From Bacillales bacterium (lineage in GTDB: Bacteria > Bacillota > Bacilli > Bacillales > DASSOY01): 64,000 bases of DNA. The translations under genes and the position numbers were made by a program. The notes beneath the pieces are model-generated. The model saw nothing but the letters and a program-made list of their open reading frames with translations, ran no database searches and was not told the DNA's origin. Location of the stretch: contig DASSOY010000048.1 in NCBI GenBank assembly GCA_035700025.1, positions 136,484 through 200,483 of the forward strand, in the 5' to 3' direction. Positions 57,511 through 64,000 of this stretch are shown here, piece by piece (positions within the stretch are counted from its first letter, which is position 1; each line of letters starts with the position of its first letter).

Positions 57511-57966
57511 ATGACGAAAGATCTTATGATTTATGTGGATGCGGATGCGTGTCCCGTGAAAGAGGAAATTTCAGAAATAGCGGCTCGGTTCAACGTTGAA
57601 GTTCGTTTTGTTGCTTCTTTCGATCACGTTTCTCATTCGGCGGATCGCAGTTGGATATTTGTCGATTCGGGACGGGAATCGGTCGACTTGCACATCGTTA
57701 ATCACGCGAACAGAGATGATGTTGTGATCACTCAAGATCACGGTTTGGCCGGCCTGTTGTCTGTCCGAGGCATTCACGTCATTTCCCCGAGAGGAAGACA
57801 TTTCGATGAAAATGACATGAATCACACGTTGTTTCAGCGATATTTGTCGGCAAAACAGCGGCGTGCTGGTTTGAGAGTGAAAGGACCTGGGAAAATGACC
57901 GTGCAAGACCGCGTTCGATTTCGGCAAACGTTGACAAATTTCTTGTCAATGGTGGAAGGAAAATGA
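57511..57966 (+). CDS. YaiI/YqxD family protein (DUF188)
   Basis: A 151-residue PIN-like domain protein: IYVDADACPVK, FVDSGRESVDLHIVN and VVITQDHGLA are the family blocks with acidic residues expected for a metal-dependent nuclease. It stands before dnaG, as yqxD in B. subtilis. The start is uncertain: a good AAAGGGAGG is 30 bases from ATG 57511, a poorer AAGGA is nearer, and ATG 57526 matches the shorter homologues. Confidence 0.88.
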   Translation: MTKDLMIYVDADACPVKEEISEIAARFNVEVRFVASFDHVSHSADRSWIFVDSGRESVDLHIVNHANRDDVVITQDHGLAGLLSVRGIHVISPRGRHFDENDMNHTLFQRYLSAKQRRAGLRVKGPGKMTVQDRVRFRQTLTNFLSMVEGK

Positions 57967-58024
57967 GCAGGTCATCTTGAATACGATAAACTAGGCACTT
58001 GCGACGAAAACGGTGGTGCGCCAA

Positions 58025-59842
58025 ATGGCGAACAAGATTCCTGAAGAAACGATTGAGCAAATCCGAAATTCCGTTGACATTGTGGACGTCGTAGGTGAAT
58101 ATGTTCATTTAAAGAAGCAAGGACGAAACTTCATGGGGCTTTGTCCGTTCCATGACGAAAGAACGCCTTCTTTTTCCGTTTCCCCGGACAAACAAATTTA
58201 CCATTGTTTCGGGTGCGGGAATGGCGGGAACGTATTCACGTTTTTGATGGAAATCGACGGGCTCGGTTTTGTCGAAGCGGTTAAAAAGTTAGCCGATCAA
58301 GCGAATATTGGTCTTCCGAACGTCACCGTCGATGACGGTCGACAGATTGCTTCGAGTGATCGCCGAAAACTCGCGGAAATTCACGAGTGGTTGGTGAAAT
58401 TTTATCAGTCTTGTTTGCTGAGAACCCAATCTGGGGAGAAGGCGAGACACTATTTGCAGCAACGGGGCTTTTCCGATGAGACGATCGAACGTTTTCAAAT
58501 CGGCTATGCACCGGAAGAATGGGAATTGGCGGCTCATTTTTTGGAGAAGCGTCATTTTTCTCCGGAAATTCTTGAGAAGTCGGGCCTGTTTTCTAAGCGG
58601 GCATTTGACGGAAAGATTTTCGATCGTTTTCGCGATCGTATCATGTTTCCGATTTGGGATTCGCGCGGTCAGGCCATTGCTTTCGGCGGCCGGGTCATCA
58701 CGGATGCACAACCGAAATATTTAAACAGCCCGGAAACGGAAGTGTTCCGCAAAGGGAAAACGTTGTATGCTTTTCATTTGGCAAAGCGATCGATTCGCGA
58801 AGCGAAACAAGCCGTCGTAATGGAAGGTTACGTGGATGTCGTCAGCGCTCATCAAGCGGGCGTCACGCAGGCGGTTGCTTCACTCGGAACTTCTTTTACC
58901 AACGAACAGGCACATTTGTTGAAGCGGCATGCCGATTCCGTCGTGATTTGTTATGACGCCGACCGTGCTGGCATTGACGGGGCGCTGCGAGCCGCCGAAT
59001 TATTGCAGCAGTCCGGTTTATACGTTAAGATCGCGTCCATTCCGGGAGGACTTGACCCTGACGATTACATTCGTAAATTTGGCGGCAGCCGCTTTCAAAC
59101 GGAAGTGATCGGGGCGAGCCAAACGGTTACCGCTTTCAAAATTCATCATATGCGAAAAGGAAAAAACTTAAATGATGAAGGAGATCAGCTCCGTTATATC
59201 GAAGAAGTATTGCGGGTTATTGCTGCGCTGCCGAAAGCGGTCGAGCGGGATCACTATTTGCGTCAACTGTCCGAGGAATTTTCTCTTTCTCTTGATGCGT
59301 TGAAACAACAGCAATATGCCATATACAGGCAGTTGAAGAAAAGCGGAATGAAAGCCGAGGCGAATCGCAATGTTAATATGAGAGGACATGTGCGTAAACA
59401 AACGTTGCTGCCTGCCCCGCTGAAGGCCGAGCGAATGCTGCTTGCTTATATGATCCAGGATGAAGAAATCGCGCAACGGGTGCAGGAGGAACTTGCCGGT
59501 GCCTTTCACGTAGAAGAACACGAAGCGGTTGCCGCACATTTGTTTGCTTATTACGCGGATGGGAATCCGCCCGATATCGGAGCCTTCATCGATCAATTGG
59601 GGAATGAGAAGCTCGTCCGCATGGTTACGGAATTAGCAGTTACCCCTTTGAACGAACCGGCGAACGAGCAGGAAATCAACGATTACATCCAACAGGTAAG
59701 AACTTATCCGAAGCGGCTTGAGATCGAAGAAATGAAAAGGCAAAGAAAGGCGGCGGAAAGCGCTGGAGATTCTGATGAAGCCGCACGAATCGCGATGAAG
59801 ATCCTTCATATAAAGAGAGAAATAAAAGGTATGTATTTGTAA
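58025..59842 (+). CDS. dnaG: DNA primase
   Basis: A 605-residue primase. The N-terminal zinc domain has [13 protein letters not shown] and CFGCGNGG; the TOPRIM core has [15 protein letters not shown] and ICYDADRAG; the C-terminal domain binds the helicase. ATG 58025 is taken; CGGTGGTG stands upstream. sigA follows. Confidence 0.98.
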   Translation: MANKIPEETIEQIRNSVDIVDVVGEYVHLKKQGRNFMGLCPFHDERTPSFSVSPDKQIYHCFGCGNGGNVFTFLMEIDGLGFVEAVKKLADQANIGLPNVTVDDGRQIASSDRRKLAEIHEWLVKFYQSCLLRTQSGEKARHYLQQRGFSDETIERFQIGYAPEEWELAAHFLEKRHFSPEILEKSGLFSKRAFDGKIFDRFRDRIMFPIWDSRGQAIAFGGRVITDAQPKYLNSPETEVFRKGKTLYAFHLAKRSIREAKQAVVMEGYVDVVSAHQAGVTQAVASLGTSFTNEQAHLLKRHADSVVICYDADRAGIDGALRAAELLQQSGLYVKIASIPGGLDPDDYIRKFGGSRFQTEVIGASQTVTAFKIHHMRKGKNLNDEGDQLRYIEEVLRVIAALPKAVERDHYLRQLSEEFSLSLDALKQQQYAIYRQLKKSGMKAEANRNVNMRGHVRKQTLLPAPLKAERMLLAYMIQDEEIAQRVQEELAGAFHVEEHEAVAAHLFAYYADGNPPDIGAFIDQLGNEKLVRMVTELAVTPLNEPANEQEINDYIQQVRTYPKRLEIEEMKRQRKAAESAGDSDEAARIAMKILHIKREIKGMYL

Positions 59843-59864
59843 ATCAATGGAAGGAGGGGATCGA

Positions 59865-60968
59865 ATGGCTGAAAAACCGAACCGTCAAGAGGCGCAAGGT
59901 GAACTGACCATCGATCAAGTCAAAGAACAACTCGTCGAAATCGGCAAGAAAAGGGGGGCGCTAACTTACGCGGAAATCGCGGACCGGCTCGCACCTTTCG
60001 AACAAGATTCCGATCAGATGGACCAGTTTTTTGACTACCTGGACGATCAAGGCATCGAGGTGCTAGATGAGTCGGACGCTCCAGAAGCAGCAAAAGAGGA
60101 AGAATTCGATCTGAATGATCTGAGCGTTCCACCGGGCGTCAAAATCAACGATCCGGTCAGGATGTACTTGAAAGAGATCGGACGGGTCGACTTGCTCTCG
60201 GCCGATGAAGAAATTGAATTGGCCAAGCGCATTGAAGAAGGCGATGAAGAAGCGGAGCGCCGGCTGGCTGAAGCGAATTTGCGTCTCGTAGTAAGTATCG
60301 CCAAGCGTTACGTTGGCCGCGGGATGTTGTTTCTCGATCTCATTCAGGAAGGCAACATGGGTTTGATTAAAGCCGTGGAAAAGTTTGATTATCGGAAAGG
60401 CTACAAGTTCAGCACATACGCGACTTGGTGGATTCGTCAAGCGATCACGCGCGCCATTGCCGATCAAGCGCGAACGATCCGGATCCCGGTTCACATGGTG
60501 GAAACGATCAACAAACTCATTCGTGTTCAACGTCAACTGCTGCAAGATCTCGGACGTGAACCAACGCCGGAGGAAATTTCGAAAGAAATGGATTTAACGC
60601 CGGACAAGGTGCGGGAAATCTTGAAAATTGCGCAAGAACCCGTTTCGTTGGAAACGCCGATAGGCGAAGAGGATGACTCTCATCTCGGCGACTTCATTGA
60701 AGACCAAGATGCACAAGCCCCTTCTGATGCTGCCGCTTATGAGTTGCTGAAAGAGCAATTGGAAGATGTGCTCGACACGTTAACCGACCGGGAAGAAAAC
60801 GTGTTGCGTTTGCGTTTTGGCCTCGACGACGGAAGAACGAGGACGCTCGAGGAAGTTGGAAAAGTGTTTGGCGTCACTCGTGAAAGGATCCGTCAAATCG
60901 AGGCGAAGGCATTAAGAAAATTGCGTCATCCGAGCCGAAGCAAACGGTTAAAAGACTTTTTGGAATAA
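59865..60968 (+). CDS. sigA: Primary sigma factor sigma-A
   Basis: A 367-residue housekeeping sigma factor. Region 1.1 is short; region 2 holds [19 protein letters not shown] and [14 protein letters not shown], region 3 TPEEISKEM, and region 4 [24 protein letters not shown] 59865 has AAGGAGGGG six bases before it. Confidence 0.99.
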   Translation: MAEKPNRQEAQGELTIDQVKEQLVEIGKKRGALTYAEIADRLAPFEQDSDQMDQFFDYLDDQGIEVLDESDAPEAAKEEEFDLNDLSVPPGVKINDPVRMYLKEIGRVDLLSADEEIELAKRIEEGDEEAERRLAEANLRLVVSIAKRYVGRGMLFLDLIQEGNMGLIKAVEKFDYRKGYKFSTYATWWIRQAITRAIADQARTIRIPVHMVETINKLIRVQRQLLQDLGREPTPEEISKEMDLTPDKVREILKIAQEPVSLETPIGEEDDSHLGDFIEDQDAQAPSDAAAYELLKEQLEDVLDTLTDREENVLRLRFGLDDGRTRTLEEVGKVFGVTRERIRQIEAKALRKLRHPSRSKRLKDFLE

Positions 60969-61002
60969 AGTTTACTTCTCCAAGGGAAGTAAACTTTTTT
61001 TT
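60967..61002 (+). terminator. Terminator after sigA
   Basis: AAAGTTTACTTC and GAAGTAAACTTT form a 12-bp perfect stem followed by T. Confidence 0.9.
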
Positions 61003-61091
61003 GTGCGTCAATTTCTTATTTTTTATTGTACTGATTTTCCATATCAGTTTCAAGGGGGCTTCAGACTTATTCGAAAGATCTTTTGAAAAAG

Positions 61092-61121
61092 TTGAAACGC
61101 TTACATTGTTAATTTTATAAT
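61092..61121 (+). promoter_or_regulatory. Promoter of the acyl-CoA dehydrogenase operon
   Basis: TTGAAA, 18 bases and TATAAT. A cre-like TGAAACGCTTACA overlaps the -35, but is one base shorter than a proper cre site. Confidence 0.65.
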
Positions 61122-61162
61122 ATAACTGGAAGTCGGAAGATACAGAACTGGAGGAGAACGAT

Positions 61163-62302
61163 TTGAATTTTGATTTAACGGAAGAACAGAAGCTGATTCT
61201 AAAGACGATCCGTGATTTCAGCAACGAAGAGGTAGCCCCTTTCGCTGAACGGTGGGACAAGGAAAAAAGATTTCCTAAAGAAGTGTTTGAAAAACTCGGG
61301 GAGCTTGGCATTATGGGACTTCCTTTTCCAGAGGAATACGGCGGTTCCGGGGGAGATACGATCAGTTTCGCCATCGTCGTCGAAGAATTGAGCCGGGCAT
61401 GCGGCTCAACGGGCATCACCTATTCGGCGCACGTTTCTCTTGGCGGAGCACCGTTGCATTTGTTCGGCACCCGCGAGCAAAAAGAAAAGTACCTGGTTCC
61501 GATTTGTAAGGGAGAAGCGTTGGGAGCGTTTGGTTTAACGGAACCGAATGCTGGTTCGGATGCTGGCGGTACTCGGACAGAAGCGAAGGAAGATGACGGC
61601 GATTGGGTCATTAATGGAAACAAATGTTTCATTACCAATGCGTCTTACGCACAAGTCGTTCCGATGACCGCGATTACCGGCAGAACGAACGGCGAAAAAG
61701 AAATTACCGCCATTATTGTTCCGACCGACGCAAAGGGATTCGAGGTCATTGATAACTATGAAAAAATGGGGCTTCATGCGTCCAATACGACTGAGCTCGT
61801 ACTTGAAGATGTGCGCGTGCCGCGGGAAAATGTTCTTGGTGAGCGAGGAAAAGGGTTTCAACAGTTCCTGATTACGTTGGACGGCGGACGCATCGGAATC
61901 GGCGCGATGGCTGTCGGCATTGCCCAAGCCGCGTATGACAAGGCATTAAGCTATGCGAAAGAAAGAGAACAATTCGGGCGGCCGATAGCCAAATTTCAAG
62001 TGAACCAATTTAAATTGGCGGATATGGCCATGAAATTGGAATTGGCGCGTACAATGGTTTATAAGGCAGCATGGCTGAAAGACAACGGAAGAAAATTCAG
62101 CAAGGAAGCTTCCATGTGCAAATTGTACGCATCGGAAATTTGTATGGAAATTTGCCGCGAAGCGGTGCAAATTCACGGCGGATACGGGTACATGAGGGAT
62201 TATCATGTCGAACGATACTTTCGAGACGCCAAGCTTCTGGAAATTGGTGAAGGTACTTCGGAAGTGCAGCGAACGGTCATTGCCCGCGAAATTGGATGTT
62301 AG
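61163..62302 (+). CDS. Acyl-CoA dehydrogenase
   Basis: A 379-residue FAD enzyme for the first step of acyl-CoA oxidation. [36 protein letters not shown] and the C-terminal [11 protein letters not shown] are present; the usual catalytic Glu is in [11 protein letters not shown]. It could serve short-chain or branched (isovaleryl) acyl-CoA; the order with the next gene recalls yngJ-yngI of B. subtilis. TTG start with GGAGGAG. Confidence 0.95.
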   Translation: MNFDLTEEQKLILKTIRDFSNEEVAPFAERWDKEKRFPKEVFEKLGELGIMGLPFPEEYGGSGGDTISFAIVVEELSRACGSTGITYSAHVSLGGAPLHLFGTREQKEKYLVPICKGEALGAFGLTEPNAGSDAGGTRTEAKEDDGDWVINGNKCFITNASYAQVVPMTAITGRTNGEKEITAIIVPTDAKGFEVIDNYEKMGLHASNTTELVLEDVRVPRENVLGERGKGFQQFLITLDGGRIGIGAMAVGIAQAAYDKALSYAKEREQFGRPIAKFQVNQFKLADMAMKLELARTMVYKAAWLKDNGRKFSKEASMCKLYASEICMEICREAVQIHGGYGYMRDYHVERYFRDAKLLEIGEGTSEVQRTVIAREIGC

Positions 62303-62358
62303 AAAATGAAAAAGGGGATCGCCTTCGTTCTTGAACCCAATCGGAAAAGGAGGCACAT

Positions 62359-63981
62359 ATGACAAGGCTCTTGAGTCGAACCGTCGGCGGATTATTGAGG
62401 GAAAAGGCGAATGAGTTGCCGGACCATGAGGCCATTGTGTATCCCGAACACGGCATTCGTTATACGTATAAGGAATTTTACGAATTGTCGGGTAAAGTCG
62501 CAAAAAGCTTAATGGCGTTAGGGATCGAGAAAGGTGATCATGTCGCGGTTTGGGCAACGAATGTACCCGAGTGGCTGCTACTCCAGTTTGGAACGGCGCG
62601 TGCGGGCGCGGTTTTGGTCACCGTCAACACGAGCTATCAGGCGAAAGAACTCGATTACTTGTTGAGACAATCGGACAGCAAAGTGCTCTTTCTCGTTGAA
62701 GGCTATAAAGACAATTCCTACGTGAAAATGGCGGAAGCGATCATACAGGAGGGAAAAGAAGCGTTTCCTTCACTCGAACATTTCGTGTTTTTGGACGGCG
62801 GGAAGGTGCATCCGCCTAGGGGGATGATCGGATGGACGGAATTCTTGACTTCAGCTAAGAAGATTTCGGACGAAGCTTTGCATGACCGTGAATCGGAACT
62901 CCACGAACACGATGTAATTAACATGCAGTACACGTCTGGAACGACTGGGTTTCCGAAAGGCGTCATGTTAACGCATTTCAATATTGTCAACAATGCTTAT
63001 TCAATCGCGCAGGCGATGCGACTCGGACTGGAAGACCGCATGTGCATTCCGGTTCCATTTTTTCATTGCTTCGGATGTGTGCTCGGTACATTGGCCGCGG
63101 TATCCGTCGGGGCAACAATGGTTCCTGTCGTTGAATTTTCCCCGAAAGACGTACTGGCCACTGTCGAAGCAGAAAAATGTACTGCGCTTCACGGGGTTCC
63201 GACAATGTTCATCGCGGAGCTGAATACCGAGGGATTCGCGAATTACGATTTATCCTCGCTGCGGACCGGTATTATGGCTGGATCTCCTTGCCCGATCGAG
63301 GTGATGAAGAAAGTGATCAACGAAATTGGAATGGCAGAAATTACGATTGCATACGGGCAAACCGAGTCATCTCCCGTCATTACGCAAACGCGTACCGATG
63401 ATCCGATTGATCGGAGGGTGAATACGGTCGGGAGGGCATTGCCGGGAATTGAAGTGAAAATCATTGATCCGGTATCAGGAGAGGAAGCAGCGCCGGGAGA
63501 GCAAGGAGAGTTGTGCACGCGCGGCTATCACGTAATGAAAGGGTATTACAAAATGGAGGAAGAAACGAGACGCGCGATTGATGAAGGTGGATGGCTGCAC
63601 ACCGGCGACATGGCAGCGATGGATGAATCGGGCTATGTGAGGATCACCGGAAGACTAAAAGACATGATCATCCGCGGAGGGGAAAATATTTATCCGCGTG
63701 AAATCGAGGAATTTTTATATGAGCATCCGGACGTTCTTGACGTTCAAGTGGTTGGGACACCCGATGAAAAATATGGAGAAAAAGTGGTTGCCTGTGTTAG
63801 AAAACGGCCAAACAGCAAGGTGACAGAAGAGGAGATTCGTAATTTTTGCCAAGGTAAGATCTCTCGTTTTAAGATCCCGGAATACATTATGTTTGTCGAC
63901 GAGTATCCAATGACCGCTTCGGGAAAAATTCAAAAATTCAAATTGCGCGAGCAAGTGAAATCAATGCTTGCTGACCATTGA
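62359..63981 (+). CDS. AMP-forming acyl-CoA synthetase (YngI-like)
   Basis: A 540-residue adenylating enzyme that activates a carboxylic acid to its CoA ester. The AMP motif is YTSGTTGFPKGVM, with AYGQTESSP, GWLHTGDMA and a C-terminal GENIYPREIEEF and TASGKIQKFKL (catalytic Lys). AAAGGAGG precedes the ATG. It lies 56 bases behind the dehydrogenase. The substrate is not certain. The operon may run on beyond the window. Confidence 0.95.
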   Translation: MTRLLSRTVGGLLREKANELPDHEAIVYPEHGIRYTYKEFYELSGKVAKSLMALGIEKGDHVAVWATNVPEWLLLQFGTARAGAVLVTVNTSYQAKELDYLLRQSDSKVLFLVEGYKDNSYVKMAEAIIQEGKEAFPSLEHFVFLDGGKVHPPRGMIGWTEFLTSAKKISDEALHDRESELHEHDVINMQYTSGTTGFPKGVMLTHFNIVNNAYSIAQAMRLGLEDRMCIPVPFFHCFGCVLGTLAAVSVGATMVPVVEFSPKDVLATVEAEKCTALHGVPTMFIAELNTEGFANYDLSSLRTGIMAGSPCPIEVMKKVINEIGMAEITIAYGQTESSPVITQTRTDDPIDRRVNTVGRALPGIEVKIIDPVSGEEAAPGEQGELCTRGYHVMKGYYKMEEETRRAIDEGGWLHTGDMAAMDESGYVRITGRLKDMIIRGGENIYPREIEEFLYEHPDVLDVQVVGTPDEKYGEKVVACVRKRPNSKVTEEEIRNFCQGKISRFKIPEYIMFVDEYPMTASGKIQKFKLREQVKSMLADH

Positions 63982-64000
63982 GCCGTTTCTCCATCGAGAC

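Noticed and set aside
61093-61105. CcpA cre site TGAAACGCTTACA
   Set aside because: It is one base shorter than the consensus, which spoils the symmetry; kept only as a remark in the promoter entry.
61119-61146. Sigma-E-like promoter (AATATA, 14 bases, GATACAGA) before the acyl-CoA dehydrogenase gene
   Set aside because: Transcription would start within the ribosome binding site at 61150-61154; the sigma-A promoter upstream is a better fit.

Overview
The window comes from a spore-forming member of the Firmicutes, order Bacillales, very probably a Bacillaceae of middling GC content. The grounds are an intact sigK, gpr, spoIIP, yqfC/yqfD and sda, Gram-positive ribosome binding sites with many TTG and GTG starts, S-box and T-box RNA switches, and a gene order that follows Bacillus subtilis over most of its length (recalled, not searched). 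The species cannot be named from the sequence. There is no rRNA or tRNA gene, CRISPR array, prophage or insertion sequence; this is mostly a conserved chromosomal backbone.

Layout. 1-5850: the end of a penicillin-binding protein gene (pbpI), yrrS, then a sulfur-recycling operon yrrT-mtnN-luxS-mccA-mccB and yrhC. The operon turns S-adenosylhomocysteine into cysteine; luxS lies inside it, unlike in B. subtilis. 5880-6460: a cluster of very short genes with a consensus promoter, strong ribosome binding sites and hairpin terminators, ending in yrzI. 6528-7244: uninterrupted sigK. 7279-12357: a consensus promoter and a SAM-I riboswitch ahead of a run of genes for a sulfite-oxidase-fold molybdoenzyme, a thiolase, a 32-residue membrane peptide, a sodium:solute symporter and an acyl-CoA dehydrogenase-like flavoprotein. 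This is the most novel unit here. 12406-14244: a minus-strand ArsB/NhaD-type transporter and a zinc-ribbon protein of unknown role. 14311-14722: sda with an unusual structured leader and DnaA boxes upstream.

14796-23440: yqeG-yqeH-aroE-nadD-yqeK-rsfS, comER (minus), comEA-comEB-comEC. 23455-31319: yqzM (minus), holA, rpsT (minus), gpr-spoIIP-yqxA, lepA, hemW. 31348-39410: the CIRCE-controlled heat-shock operon hrcA-grpE-dnaK-dnaJ-prmA-rsmE-mtaB. 39439-44437: deoC, a Na/Pi cotransporter (minus), a GNAT protein, rpsU-yqeY, floA and a small membrane protein. 44493-51671: yqfC-yqfD-phoH-pgpH-ybeY-dgkA-cdd-era-yqzL. 51692-60968: recO, T-box-controlled glyQS, ccpN, ppsR, a YaiI/YqxD protein, and the macromolecular-synthesis genes dnaG-sigA. 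61092-63981: an acyl-CoA dehydrogenase and an acyl-CoA synthetase that replace the usual neighbours downstream of sigA and look like the start of a fatty-acid or leucine degradation operon.

Relative to B. subtilis, yhbY (between aroE and nadD), yqeM (near comER) and the nfeD-like yqeZ (before floA) are missing from their usual places. Points most worth a second look are the SAM-riboswitch operon, the short-peptide yrzI locus, the hairpin and nested reading frame in the sda leader, the absence of a normal start codon for ccpN, and a 40-bp direct repeat whose second copy supplies the -35 box of a likely lepA promoter.
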